Positions 28,094 through 39,829 are shown, numbered from the stretch's first letter. The stretch: DNA of 64,000 nt from Lentisphaeria bacterium (GCA_022009855.1 CP091727.1:1178001-1242000), one strand, 5' to 3'. The notes: a model not told the origin generated them from the letters alone. Numbers and translations: made by a program.

Positions 28094-31000
28094 TCATGGC
28101 GCGGGCGGCGCGGCCTGAATGAGCTCCATGCCGCCAGTGCTTTCAAACTCCACGACCGGAGTTCCGGCCGGAACCAGCACCCGGTCGAAGCGGCGGAGCG
28201 CAAGTTCGGTTCCGCCGGCGCGGGTGTGCCTCCGCCCGCGGTGACGATGAGGAGGCGGAGCCCTTCGCCGGAGAAGGCGGCTTTGCCGCGGATGTCGAAC
28301 TTTTCCATGCGGAAGCGGTCGGTGATGCTCCGGTCGAAGAGCACGCTGCGGAGCGAGTCTCCGCGACGTTCCGCCGGACGCGGCCGCACGAAGAACCGTC
28401 TTCTCACCTCGTCGACCGGGTAGGCGGTGAAGTCGAACATCGACAACGCGAAATCGACGTCGCTCCCCCATGAAGCGGGCCTCCTCCGGCAGGATGCAGC
28501 CGTCGCGCTCGAATTCGAGCCGGACGACGAAATCGGTCGGCTCCATGATTTCGATCATGAAAACCCCTTCGCCGATGGCGTGGGGCAGTCCGCCGGGAAC
28601 CAGGAAGAGGTCGCCCGGCCGGACCGGGAATCCGGTCGAAACAGCCGAGCATCGCATCGATGTTCTGGGTTTCGATCATGCGGCGGAACTGCTCCTTCGA
28701 CGGCGGCCGCTGGAAACCGAGGTAGACGGCGGCGTCGGCGCCGGGCCGGGTGCCGAGGATGCAGTACCCCTCGGTCTTGCCGGAATCGGAGTGGAGAAAC
28801 CGCTTCGCGAACTCCACCGTCGGATGGCATTGCAGCTGAAGCCGGATCGCCGAATCGAGATACTTCACCAGCACGCCCGCATGGTCGCCGAACAGCCTGC
28901 GATGCGCTTTGCCGAGCAGGAACTCCGGCGCGCGGGCGAAAAGTTCGGTGAGCGGAACGGTTTTACCCCCGAGCCGGACGGGGGTGATCCCTTCCGGCGC
29001 GCGGCCGGGATTGACCGCGGCGGTGTCGGAGAGCAGCCACTCCTCCGGAAAGTGGCCGTCCTGCGGCGGTTCGATTCCGGAGATCTGGTCGAGCGTCCTG
29101 CCGCCCAGGTAGCTCCGCCACACCCGGTTGCCGCCGAGCCGCAGGAGCGGCGGCAGCGGGGAGTTTCGGGCGGAGCCGGAGCAGCGCGTTCTTCGCTCCG
29201 TTGAGCCGGAGCCAGTTCCCGTCGCGGAGCAGCTCCCTTCGCCGAAGAGCAGTTCGGCGGAGAAGGGTTCCGCAAGCTCGATTTCGCAGCAGGAGGACTC
29301 CCCGCCGTCGGCGACGAAGAGGTACTCCGCCTCGAGCCCGCGGGCGCGGGCGACCGGGAGATCTGCCCGGACCGCGACCAGTTCGGGGTGCCTTTCCGTC
29401 AGAAGGTCGAAGATTTTCCGGCAGGTGTCGTCGTGCCCGTCGCCGTTCCAGACCGGCGCTCCGGCGTAGCAGACCAGGCCGCGGCCGAAGGAGCGGAGCG
29501 AGAGGAAGGGCCGTTCGGAGAGAACGGTGCAATCCTCCGCCGGTTCGAGCAGTTCGCAGCCGCCGTCGTCGATGTCGAGATGCTTCGCGCCGACCAGATC
29601 GTGCAACGGACCGCCCGGAATCTCCCGGCGGAGCCGTCCCTCGCCGTCGAAGTCGCCGAAGGGGTAGTTCGCCACCAGCGTGCCGCCGGAACGGACGAAT
29701 TCGCGGAGCGTTTCGGCAGTCCGGTCATCGAGCGTGATCGCATAGGGGAGGAACAGCACCGAAATTCCGTCGAGCTCCAGCGTCTCCGGCGTGAGAATTT
29801 CGAGCGGAATGTTCCGTTCGAAGGCGCGGCGGTAGACGCCGAACCGCGCCTCCGCCGGCTGGTCGTCGCCGATGATGTGGCGCACTTTGGCGTTGACCGC
29901 CTTGACCATGAAGTTGGCGATGCGGTCGTAGAGCAGCGCGGGCGCGCGGCCGGTTTGAGGCAGTGGAGATCGGGATGGTTCCGGAGGAGTTCGCCGAAGC
30001 GTTTCACCGCTCCGGCGCGGGGGGGAGAAGCTCCCGTCGGCGAGGGTGAGGCCGCGGCCGCCGAGCTGGAGACCGGTTTTGAAGGGGGACCACTTCCAGT
30101 AGATGCAGCCGCAGGCGCCGTGCATCAGCGCTTCGAGATTCCAGCAGGTGAGCTCTTCGGCGGAGACCCGTTCGGCGGTGAAGAGTTCGGAGTAGTAGTG
30201 GCTCTGCATCTCCGAGACGAGGAAGGTGCCGCCGCCCGCCGCCGCGGCCGCGTCGAAGGTGAGCGCGCGGAGCCACGGCGCGTTGTCGCGCAGCAGCCGC
30301 CCGCCGGTCTTCGGATAGAAGGAGATGCCGAAGCGGTCGACCGCTTTCGCCAGTTTCCAGTCATCGGTGCCGCGGTCGAACTCACTCCACACCGCGTTGC
30401 TCATCACGTTATCGGCGATGACGAAGTGATCCGGATCGGCGGCCTTGAGGATCCGCGTCCATTCGGCGCACCGTTCGGCGAGGTTTGCGGTGCGGAACTC
30501 CTGCAGATCCACCTCCGGCATGATCGACGCCCAGAGCACCGGGTCGATCCGGAGCTGGGAGAAATCGGTATAGCTCTTTTTCCACACCCGGTTGAGTTCG
30601 TCGATGGTGCCGTACTTGCGTTCGAGAAAGCGGCGGAATTCGGCCAGAGTCCACGGGTCGTAACTCAGAAAATGGCTCTCGTTCCAGATGTCCCACCCGG
30701 CGAGGGCGGGGTGACTTCTGAGCGCGGCGGCCGCCGCTTCGAGGAAGCGCTTCATCTCCCTCCGGACGGCGGGATGGTTGTAATTGAGTTCCCCGAGCCC
30801 GTTCTGTCCCGGCGCGGGCGTCCCGTCGGCGTTGCGGACCATCACTTCGTCAACCGGCAGGAAGTCGGGGTAGAATTCGAGGTTCGGAACCTGTCCGTGC
30901 AGTTCGACGATCACGTCGAGCCCCTCGGCCGCGGCGGCGTCGAGCAGCTCCCGCTGGCGGCGGAAACAGTACGCCCCGTTCCGGTAGAAGACCGGCGGCC

Positions 31001-31118
31001 AGATGACGACGGTGTTCATCGCGAGAGAACGCATTGCGGCGCACGCCGCGCGGAGTTCATCAGGCGTCTGTTCCTCATCGAGCAGCAGAACCGCTCCGTG
31101 GCGATAAAATTCAGACAT
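28094..31118 (-). CDS. GH42-type beta-galactosidase fused to a class I mannose-6-phosphate isomerase-like domain (several frameshifts)
   Basis: About 1,008 codons when repaired. Residues 1-~380 are a clan GH-A barrel with acid/base Glu in GWDIWNESHF, GTIDELNRVW, and nucleophile Glu in FLVSEMQSH. Residues ~390-630 resemble the GH42 trimerisation (GATase-like) domain. From ~655 a PMI domain begins (GNRVWRSYLGG) with metal motif QLQCHPTVEF, GKTEGYCIL and GGLPHAIGEG. Frame changes lie near 30025, 29950, 29222, 29158, 28640, 28465 and 28230. No start codon or stop exists between the two domains. Correcting one G-run (29222) and one C-run (29158) gives a continuous linker, so I treat it as one fused gene. 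Two adjacent genes cannot be excluded. No signal peptide, so it acts in the cytoplasm. The start overlaps the upstream stop by eight bases. Confidence 0.7.
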
Positions 31119-32807
31119 GGCGGTACCTCACATGGAGAGAAAGCGTGTCGCAGGGGGTGATCCGGGCGACGCGGGCGAGCGTGACCGGGCCGTAGATGGA
31201 GGGGGCGCACTCCTCCGTGCTCCAGCGCGCTTCCGCGCCACGCAACTCGCACTCCACGCGGATTCCGCATTCGGGCAGCGGCTCGAAGAGGTGGAGCTCG
31301 GCGGAGCTCCCTTCCGGCCAGTTCCCCGGAAACGGAATTCCCACTCCAGCTCCGCCGGGCGGCAGAACAGTGTTGCGGAAAAGGCGAGTTCGACGGCGGG
31401 GCGATACTCCCGCATCCGGCAGAAGAAGTATTCCGTTTCATTTCGGAATGCACCGGATTCCCCGACGACCCGCGGCTCTTTTTCGCCGAGGTTGCGCGGT
31501 ATGAGCAGGATTCCCGCCGCGGTGCGCAGCATCGGCAGGAAGGGGAGCTGCGGCCCGGCGTAGGGGCGGGAACCTTTCGCCCGAAGTAGGGCAGCGGCAT
31601 GAACTTCGCGCTCACGTCGACCTCGACGTCGTTCTCGCCGGTGATCCGGTTGTGCCAGAAGAACATGTTCTTGGTCATCCGGTTGGCGAAAGGGACGACG
31701 TAGTGGATTCCGGTTTCGCGATCAGACGCGCAGACGATTGCGGGGCCGGGGAGACAGTGTACGAAATTCCGTTCGGCGGCGGGCGGCGGAGCCGGATCCG
31801 GCGGCGGTTCCGGCGGACAGAAGCGCAGCGCCATCGCCAGCCCGTAGACGCCGTAACCCTGCGCCTGCACCTGGGTGGTGTATTCGTCCCGCATTCCCCG
31901 GTTGAACGCCTTGTCGCAACCGATCCTGCCGGTTTCGTCGATGCCGTACCGGGCGAAAAAAGCCGAGCTGTGCCGTTGCGGCGGCGATTCCGTCGCCCGG
32001 CTGCGCGGTGAGGTGGTGCGTCTCGGCGAACTCCCAGAGAAAGATCTTCTTTGCCTCCGCTTCGCCCCGCAGGGAGCGGCCCCACTTGGCGAACTCCCCG
32101 TCGACGTCGATCAGAAAACGGCCGTCACGGCAGAACTCCCGGCAGATCCGCATGATCTGTTCGTGGCGGCAGCTGGCGAAATCGAAGATCTCATCGAAGT
32201 GGAGCAACAGACCGATGATTTCGGCGCTGTAGGCGTCGATCCGGCGGTCGGCCCGGCTGCCCCGGCAGTCGTCGTCGTTGAAGAAGCCGTTTCCCAGATA
32301 ACCGGAGAGCATGGCGTCGATGTTCTCCTCGATCGGCCGTTCCGGGTGTTCGATGCAGCCGAAGCGGAGCCGCAGGGCGTCGATGATTGCGGCCGCCACC
32401 CGGTAGTTGCGCGACGCCTCGTAGAGGTAGTGCATATCGATCTGGAGCAGAAAGTGCTCCACTTCCGCCCGCTCCTGGACGGTGAACGAACGGGCGAAGG
32501 TGCCGTCGTTTCCGCCGGTGAGATAGAATGTGTAGAGCAGCGCGAAGGTGGTCCATGCGCTGCGGGTGTCGTCGACGCGGACCGAAGCGAGCGTCCACCG
32601 GCGGCAGAGATCGATCAGATCGACTTCGCCGATGCGCCAGCCCGCCTCGATGCCCCGGACGGCGCCGCCGAGCACCAGCCATCCGGCGTCTTTGCAGTCG
32701 ATTTCGCCGTTGACGCTCATGCGTCCGTCCGCGCCGGTGTGCCGGGCGGCGAAGAGCAGTGCCCGGTCGAGCAGCGCGAGGTATTCTCTCTTCCTGTAAC
32801 CCATCAT
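31111..32807 (-). CDS. unknown protein, possibly an (alpha/alpha)-barrel carbohydrate-active protein (about three frameshifts)
   Basis: About 566 codons when repaired. I do not recognise the family with certainty. The first half is helical with aromatic and acidic motifs (YRVAAAIIDALRLRFG, YLGNGFFNDDDCRG, DAYSAEIIGLLLHF), reminiscent of DUF2264 and GH105-like helical toroids. The second half is beta-rich (FVHCLPGPAIVCASDRETG). Frame changes lie near 31960, 31565 and 31350. The stop overlaps the GH42 gene start by eight bases, so the two are co-translated and probably act on the same glycan. The AraC gene at 32894 is just upstream on the same strand. Confidence 0.55.
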
Positions 32808-32893
32808 CGAGCCTCGCCGTGTCTTGTACAGGAAACAATGTAATGCGTTTCCGAGCGAAGCGATATTCGAGTTTTCAGGAAAAGATACGAAAA

Positions 32894-33743
32894 TCAGGGA
32901 TTTCTGACCGCCGGACCGGAGTCGGCATCCAGTCCGGCCCGGCAGGCGGCGCGGAACGCCCGCGGCGAACAGCCGTTGTGAAGGCGGAAGAATCCGGAGA
33001 AGGCGAACAGACTGGCGAACCCCATGTGCGCTGCGATCTCCCCGATGTTCATATCGGAGGAATTCGAGGTAGTGGCGCGCCATCGAGGCGCGTTCCCGGT
33101 CGATCATCGTCTTGGCGGTTTCGCCGCACTCCCCGCGGATCAGTTCGGAGAGGTGGCCGGGGGAATAGTTGCAGCTGCGGGCGAGTTCCGCGACGGTGAG
33201 CGGTCGTCCGTGCCGCTGGTGGAGCAGTTGACGGAGTTTCCGGAGCAGCGGCGGACGGGTGTCGGCGCCGCCGATGACAAACCGGCGGAAAAGACCGGAA
33301 AGCAGCGATTCGACCAGCAGCGTGTAGTCGTCATCGTCGCAGAGCAGGTTTTCGCCGTTGAAGATGCGGTTGTTCGGGAAGGTCGCGGTCAGAAGCTCGC
33401 GGACGGCGTTGATGCACCCGATGTTCTCCCGCGCCGGCGGAATCAAGAGCGGCGGCCCCTCCTCTTCACCGAGGCCGCGCACCTCCATCTTGAACGAGAA
33501 CCCGACGAACGGTTCGTCTCCGTAGCGGAGAAGATGTTCGCAGCGGGGCGGAATGAAGAGCAGCGCGCCGGCCGAAAGTTCCCGCGGCGGAGCGCCGGGC
33601 GTGACGAATTCGGCCGTCCCGGCCTCGGCCATGTTGAGCTGCCAGAAGAGATGCGAGTGCATCGGCAGTTCGATCCGCCGGTCGTGGCGGTGATACTCCC
33701 AGAGCCGCAATGAAAGAGAAAACGGTACGCCGGACGATTCCAC
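32894..33743 (-). CDS. AraC-family regulator with an N-terminal cupin domain (one frameshift)
   Basis: About 283 residues when repaired. The N-terminal cupin-like ligand domain contains ELPMHSHLFWQLNMAEAG and FIPPRCEHLLRYGDEPF. The C-terminal HTH region has ELARSCNYSPGHLSELIRG. After a frameshift near 33066 the second HTH follows, as MNIGEIAAHMGFASLFAFSGFF. I prefer the GTG at 33743, eight bases after AGGAGG; a GTG at 33752 lies inside that Shine-Dalgarno. It heads the run to the unknown gene and the GH42 fusion and probably controls them. Confidence 0.82.
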
Positions 33744-33813
33744 GGAACCCACCTCCTGCGGGCTAATATACCCCGCATCCCCGAAAAATCAACCTCGGGC
33801 CCTCCGCCCGGAC

Positions 33814-33842
33814 TTGCAATCGCTCCGCTTCCGTGGTATTGG
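33814..33842 (+). promoter_or_regulatory. probable sigma70 promoter
   Basis: TTGCAA (33814-33819), 17-bp spacer, TATTGG (33837-33842), about 48 bases before the AraC gene at 33891 and between two divergent AraC genes. Confidence 0.5.
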
Positions 33843-33890
33843 TAGAGGAGTGACAAGAGACGCAATGCAAACCGAGGAGCGACGCCGCGC

Positions 33891-34722
33891 ATGGCCGGGG
33901 TGTTTCTGAAAAACGGACTGCCGGGCTGGTCCGGGCTGGAGGCGGGATTTCACCGGCTGGAGGCGGGGCATGAGACGATTCTCCACCGGCACAACTTCTA
34001 CGAGCTGGAGATTGTGACCCGGGGGCGCGGCCTCCACCGGATCCACGGCCGGGCCCTCCCCTTTTCCGCCGGGGAGTGCTGGCTGATCGGCGGCATCGAC
34101 AGCCACGGCATCTCCTGCGAAACGGAGGTGGAGGTCGCCAACCTCTCCTTTCGCGGCGACTCCCCTGCCGGAGGAGCTCATGTTTCTGCTGGAGACCCGC
34201 TCGCTCTTCTGCCGCCTCTCCGGGGAGGAACAGCGGTCGCTGCGCCGGAAATGCGAACTTCTGGCGGCGGCCCGTCCGGAGGAGCCGTTCGCCCGCGCCT
34301 GGACCGGGGCGCTCCTGCTGGAACTTCTGATCGAAGTGGTCCGGAAAGCCGACCCCGGGTATGTCGTCCCGCCGCCGCTGATCCGTTCCGCCGCCGCGTG
34401 GGCGCAGAAGCACTACCGGGACGACGCCTCGCTCTCGGCGCTCGCCGCGGAACTCTCGCTCTCCCCCAACCATCTGGGGAAGCTCTTCCGCGATGCGGCG
34501 GGGATGAGTTTCTCCGCCTACGTGACCGGAATCCGGCTCAACCGCGCCTGTTTTCTGTTGACGAACACCGACATGCCGCTCAAGGAGCTGGCGTCCGAGG
34601 CCGGCTTCCGGTCTCCGGAGTATTTCCACAAGGTGTTCCGCGACCAGCTGCTCCGCACTCCGGCAAGTTACCGCCGAGACGCCCGCCGGGAGGCGGACGG
34701 TCACATCTGTTCAAACCGATAG
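33891..34722 (+). CDS. AraC-family regulator with an N-terminal cupin domain (one frameshift)
   Basis: About 277 residues when repaired. The N-terminal cupin shows HRLEAGHETILHRHNFYELE and FSAGECWLIGGIDSHG. After a frame change near 34160 the protein continues with a helical linker. A double HTH follows: AAELSLSPNHLGKLFRDAAG and ASEAGFRSPEYFHKVFRDQ. It is divergent from the other AraC gene at 33743 and converges on dinG, overlapping its 3' end by about 22 bases. Its target is probably one of the nearby glycan genes. Confidence 0.82.
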
Positions 34723-36778
34723 GGAAGCGAATCGAGGAAAAGCCTGCCGTAGTTTTTGGTGAGTACCCGGCGGTCGAGCAGCACGATGATGCCGCGGTCG
34801 CTGCGGCTCCGGATCAGCCGCCCCACCCCCTGCCGGAACTTCAGGACCGCTTCCGGAAGGCTGTATTCGGTGAACGAGCTGCGCCCTTCCGCTTCGATCC
34901 GCGCCATGCGCGCCCGGATGAGCGGGTGCCCCGGCGATGCGAAGGGCAGTTTGGTGACGATCACGTTGCTCAGCGCTTCGCCGGGCACATCCACTCCGGT
35001 CCAGAAACTGTCGGTGCCGAAGAGCACCGAGTCGACATCCTCGCGGAACTGCCTGAGCAACCCGGATCGGGTCAGATTCTCCCCCTGCACCAGCAGTCGG
35101 ATGCCGTTTTTCGGAGAAATATCCGCGCAGCGCGTCGGTGCAGTAGCGCAGCGACTGGTAGCTGGTGAAGAGCACGAACGCCTTGCCGTGGGTGAGCTCG
35201 ATGAAGCGGGGAATCTCGCCGGCGAGCGCGGCGTTGAAATGTTCCGAGCTCGGATCCGGCATGTTGCGGGAGATGTAGATCTTCGCCTGGTCCGAACCGA
35301 ACGGGGAGTCTAACAGCAGGGTTTTGCCGTTCCGGAATCCGGTCCGTTTGCGGAAGTAGTCGAAGCTCCGGCGCACACTCAGTGTCGCGCTGCACAGCAC
35401 CACCGGGAAATCCTGGTTGAAGAGCACCTCTCCGAGGATCTCCGCCACGTTGAGCGGCGCCGCGTGCAGCACCACCGAACGGCGGTCCGTTTCGGCGTAG
35501 TAGACCGCTTCGGGAATCGAACGGGAGGTGAAACTGTCGATCGCGTCGATAAACTCCCGGCAGCGGGAGAACTGCGCCTCCAGTTCTGCGCGGAACGAGG
35601 CATCCTCCTCCTCGTCAATCTCCGTCTCCAGCGCCCGGCAGAGCTGGAGGAGTTTCCCGCTCAGCCGGTTCGGAAAGCGGGCCGGATCAGTCACTTCGCG
35701 GGCGCTTTCCCCCCGCTCGGCGAGAAAGTTTTCGTAGGGAGTGAAAAAGCCGTACGCCTCGTCGCGCGTCTCCGAAACCACGCCGCGCAGTTCCGGCGGG
35801 CAGCCCTGACGCATCAGCAGTCCCCGCGCCGAATCCGGGTTGTAGAGCCGGTTCAACGTGGCGATCACTCCGGCGCGCGAGAGATGGAGCCCGAGATGTT
35901 CGGCCGCGTTGTTTTCGAGGGTATGCGCTTCGTCGATCAGCACCGTGCCGTAGTTCGGCAGCAGCGCTCCGGCGTTTCCTCCGGCGCAGCGCATCGCCAG
36001 ATCGGTGAAGAAGAGCGCGTGATTCGCCACGACGATATCGGCGGTCTCCCACTCCTGCCGCGCCTTGAAGTAACAGCAGCTGCGGAAGAACGGGCATTTT
36101 TTGGCGAGGCAGTTGCCGGTTTCGCAGCAGACCAGATTCCAGGTTGCCGCCTCCATCCGGAAATCGATCGAATCGCGGTCGCCGTCGGAGCCGCGTTCGA
36201 GCCATTTGACGATCCGGTCGAGATCGAGCGCGAGCGAAGGCGCGGGCAGCAGCGCATCCCGCTGCTCTCCGCTGAGCAGGGAGAGACGTCGGCGGCAGAG
36301 GTAGTTGTGCCGCCCCTTCGCGAGGGCGGCGCGGAAGTCGATGCCGGTAAGTTCGCGCAGCAGCGGGATATCCTTGTCGATCAACTGCTCCTGCAGATTG
36401 ATCGTCTCGGTGGAGATGATCGCCGGGCGGCCGCTGCTGCGCGAACGGTAGATCAGCGGAATCAGGTAGGCGAAACTCTTGCCGACGCCGGTGGGCGCTT
36501 CGATGCAGAGGTTGCTCCCTTCAGCGAGCGCGTCGGCGATGGCGCCCGACATCTCGATCTGCTGCGGACGGAATTCATACGGCCTGCCGCCGCGGGAGGC
36601 CGCCTGCCGCAGCGGACCGCCCGGCGCGAAAAACTCCTCGCACAGCGGCCGGATCGGCGGGAGCTCCTCCGGATCGTTCAATTCGGGCGGAAGATCGAAC
36701 TCCTCCGGATTGAAGTCGGGATCAAACTCTCCGGAGGACTCCTCTCCGGAAGGGAAAAAAACCGGCCGGTATAATCAT
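34701..36778 (-). CDS. dinG: DinG-family ATP-dependent DNA helicase (XPD-like; frameshifts)
   Basis: About 690 codons. Walker A is EAPTGVGKSFAYL near residue 90, and the DEAH box is VLIDEAHTLEN. Four cysteines between them (CCETGNCLAKKCPFFRSC region) match the 4Fe-4S cluster of XPD/DinG helicases. Helicase motif VI is visible as FRQGVGRLIRS. A frameshift near 35112 (one extra A) separates YFSE from NGIRLLVQG. The N-terminus is uncertain. An in-frame TTG at 36681 works, but a T-run near 36755 probably hides an ATG start at 36778, five bases after the upstream stop. It unwinds damaged or R-loop DNA. Confidence 0.88.
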
Positions 36779-36783
36779 GACTT

Positions 36784-38052
36784 CTACCGTTTCTCCAGAT
36801 GGCGGCGGATCTCCCGGGGCAGATCCTGCAGATACTGGTCCGGCAGGTTGAAGCGTTCGGTCACTTCACGGATCAGTCGGGAGGCGTGCATTTCACAGCC
36901 GCTGGCGAGGTCGGCGGCGGAACGGCGGATCTCCACGGCGATCTCCGGAATCCGGCAGCGGAACACTCCGCCGTCCCGGCCGGAGAGCTTCAGCTTCACC
37001 TCTTCGGTGCCCTCCAGCGTGATCCGGAGCGTGAGCAGCTCCTCGGCGTATCCGAGTTCCGTGTAGAGCTTCCCGAGAAAGCAGACCGCCTCGGAAAGGC
37101 CGGTGGCGAGCTGTTTGTACGGGAGCGTGTGGTTCGGCACCGGCCAGTAGGCGACGAAATGGAAGAGGCCGGATTTGAACACCTGCCACATCTTGAGTCT
37201 GCCTTCGGGGAGCGACCGCAGCGAGACGTTGGTAAGGTAGCACTTCTCCAGCTCCCCCGGTTCGATGAAGCCGGAGGAGGCGAGCAGCGTCCAGGCGTCG
37301 CCGACCGCGCGGCGAATCCGGCTGAGCGTAAAGTGTTCCGGATCGAATTCCGGCGGGATCACCTGAAAGTTGAACAGCACCGCCGGAACTCCGGGCGGGG
37401 GAGATTTGCGCCGCTTGAAGAAGAGCTGGGCGTGGCTGACCGCGTCGCGAAATTCGCTTAAGTCCGCCCCCTGCCGGACGGTGTCGCGACTCTCGTAGAG
37501 GATGCCGCGCAGCATCCTGCCGAGCGCTTCGCGCTGGTTGCGCAGCGCCCGCTGGATCAGCGCGTGCATCTCGACCGCGCGGAAGGCGGGCCGGCTCGAA
37601 GCGTCGCTGGTGCGGATGTAGAACATGCCGGTCTGCAACTCGTTCTCGATGCTGGCGGTGCAGACGTGGGGCAGGTTGCGGAAGGGGCGCACCACCAGCA
37701 CCGCGTACCGTTTGCCGTCGACCAGCGGCCGCTCGACGGTGAGGTCGATCGGCGGCTCGACGTAGCGGTTGACGAACGGTCCGACCGTCGAGGGGTCGAA
37801 GGAGTGGGTCTCCTCCGGCGTCAGCCCCTGATAGACCGAAGGATGGCCGGAGGCATCCTCGCCGACGCCGATGACGATGTAGCCGCCCTTGGTGTTGGCC
37901 AGCGCCAGACAGTGGCGGACGATCTTCGCCCGGGCCGCCCGGCTCATGGCGGTCCAGCTCATCGCCGCCTTGTAGTCCAGCTCCTCGGACTCCACGCCGC
38001 GGTAGATGAGTTCGCGCATGTCGCGGGGCTCGTGTTCCGGCGCCTTCTCCAT
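36784..38052 (-). CDS. AlbA_2 (Schlafen-like) putative nucleic-acid-binding protein
   Basis: Intact, 422 residues. Residues ~15-130 match the AlbA_2 domain: ESEELDYKAAMSW, then IVRHCLALANTKGGYIVIGV and DGKRYAVLVVRPF. The rest is unassigned and mostly alpha/beta. In other proteins this domain binds or cleaves nucleic acid, sometimes in defence contexts. Here it sits in a tight run of ruvB, a zinc-ribbon gene, this gene and dinG, with gaps of four to five bases. A role in DNA transactions is therefore plausible. No catalytic residues can be assigned. Confidence 0.7.
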   Translation of the reverse strand: MEKAPEHEPRDMRELIYRGVESEELDYKAAMSWTAMSRAARAKIVRHCLALANTKGGYIVIGVGEDASGHPSVYQGLTPEETHSFDPSTVGPFVNRYVEPPIDLTVERPLVDGKRYAVLVVRPFRNLPHVCTASIENELQTGMFYIRTSDASSRPAFRAVEMHALIQRALRNQREALGRMLRGILYESRDTVRQGADLSEFRDAVSHAQLFFKRRKSPPPGVPAVLFNFQVIPPEFDPEHFTLSRIRRAVGDAWTLLASSGFIEPGELEKCYLTNVSLRSLPEGRLKMWQVFKSGLFHFVAYWPVPNHTLPYKQLATGLSEAVCFLGKLYTELGYAEELLTLRITLEGTEEVKLKLSGRDGGVFRCRIPEIAVEIRRSAADLASGCEMHASRLIREVTERFNLPDQYLQDLPREIRRHLEKR

Positions 38053-38056
38053 CGGA

Positions 38057-38774
38057 CTATTCGGAAGCCTCCTCGTCGTAGATGATATGCTGGCAGTTGT
38101 CGCAGTAGGTGACGACCCCCTTCTGGATGCCGTTCATCGCCTGCGGAGTGATCCGGAGATGGCAGTTGCCGCAGATGCCGTTTTCGATCTTCACCAGCGG
38201 AATTCCGCCGTTGCGCCCCTTGAGCAGGGTGTTGTAGCGGCTGAGCGTCTCGCCGTCCACGCCGCGGACCAGCGAGGGGCGCTTCTCCTGCAGTTTCGCA
38301 ATCTCCTGCTTGACTTCGCCGGCGAAGGCGATCAGCTCCTCGAACTCGGCGCGCGCGCTTTTGACCGCCGCGTCGTTGCCGGCCTTGATCTTCCGGTAAC
38401 GGGCCTTCGCCTCCTCGAACTTGTCGAGCAGCTCGATCACATCCCCTTCGAGCTTGCCGATCTTGTTCTTGTTGAGTGCGACGGTGTTGAGCATCGCCTG
38501 GTATTCGGTGTTCTTCTTGACCATCGCCGACTGCTGCTGGAGCTTGCGGCTCTCGTCGGTCAGGCGGGCGATCTCCGATTCGGCGGATTTGATTTCGCGT
38601 TCGACCTTGTGTGCCGCCTCCGCCGCGGCGGGAGGTTGAGGCGACCAGCTGGTCGCGCTTCGCCTTGAGCGCATTCATCTCGGAGGGGAGCAGTTTCATG
38701 CGCTGTTCCAGGTCGCGGATCCGCAGATCGTTCGCCTGAAGTTTCAACAGTGACTGAACCCATTTTGCCGGCAT
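38057..38774 (-). CDS. coiled-coil protein with a C-terminal C4 zinc ribbon (one frameshift)
   Basis: About 239 residues when repaired. A long coiled coil (residues ~15-175, e.g. IKSAESEIARLTDESRKLQ) is followed by a zinc ribbon with two Cys pairs, ICGNCHLRI and VTYCDNCQHIIY. This is the CT398/zf-RING_7 architecture, proposed to bind nucleic acid or act in secretion or division complexes. The frame changes near 38640, close to the start of the coiled coil. It lies between ruvB and the AlbA_2 gene and is co-transcribed with both. Confidence 0.8.
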
Positions 38775-38798
38775 GATTTCCTCCGTCTGGTGTGTTGT

Positions 38799-39829
38799 TC
38801 AAAAAAGTTCCGGCTGGTCGTCGCCCCGGCCGCCGCGGAGCGGCGAAAGGCCCAGCTTGTTCCACGCTTTCGGGGTCGCCACGCGCCCTTCGGAGTCCGC
38901 ACCAGAAATCCCTTCTGGATCAGGAACGGCTCGTAGACATCCTCGATCGAATCCTCCTCCTCGCCCACCGAGACCGCGATGTTCTTGAGGCCGACCGGGC
39001 CGCCGCGGAAGTTGGAGATGATCACTTCGAGGATCCGCACGTCCATCTCGTCGAGCCCGTCGTTGTCGATCTGGAGCATCTCGAGCGCCTCCGCCGCCAC
39101 CTTGCCGGTCACCACCGAGTCGGCGCGGACCTGCGCGTAGTCGCGGGCGCGGCGGAGCAGGTTGTTGGCGATGCGCGGCGTGCCGCGGCAGCGCCCGGCG
39201 ATCTCCATCGCGCCTTCGTCGTCGATCTCGATGCCGAGGATTCCGGCGGAACGGCGAAGGATCTGCGACAGGCTTTCGACGTCGTAGTAGTCGAGCCGCA
39301 TGGTCAGGCCGAAGCGCGACCGCAGCGGCGCGGAGATCATCCCCTGCCGGGTGGTGGCGCCGATCAGCGTGAAGTGCGGCACCGTCAGCCGGATCGACCG
39401 GGCGCCGGCGCCCTGTTCGAGCATGATGTCGATGAAGAAGTCCTCCATCGCGCTGTAGAGGTACTCCTCGACCGTGGAGTTGAGCCGGTGGATCTCGTCG
39501 ATGAAGAGGACGTCGCCGGGTTCGAGCGCGGTCAGGAGTCCGGCGAGGTCGCCGGGCTTCTCGATGGCCGGACCGCTCGAACTCTTGAGGTTGGTGCCCC
39601 GCTCGTTGGCGATGATGTAGGCGAGCGTGGTCTTGCCGAGCCCCGGCGGACCGCAGAGCAGGATGTGGTCGAGCGCCTCGTTGCGCGCCCGGGCGGCGTG
39701 GACGAAGAGCTCCAGCTGCTCCTTGACCCGGGGCTGCCCGGGGAAGTCGGCGAATTTCGGCGGCCGCAGGCTCTGCTCCTTCGCCGTGTCGCGCTTGTTC
39801 AGTGTCGAAGTGATGAAACGCTCTGTCAT
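38799..39829 (-). CDS. ruvB: Holliday junction branch-migration ATPase RuvB (one late frameshift)
   Basis: About 343 residues. The N-terminus RPPKFADFPGQ is followed by Walker A LLCGPPGLGKTTLA and Walker B DVLFIDEIHRL. Next come sensor motif TLIGATTRQGMIS and arginine finger LRSRFG. The C-terminal winged helix carries GGPVGLKNIAVSVGEE. The final ~25 residues are in another frame after ~38880. Inserting one base gives GRVATPKAWNKLGL and a stop at 38799. The start ATG at 39829 gives the usual length. Neither ruvA nor ruvC is adjacent. Confidence 0.95.
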
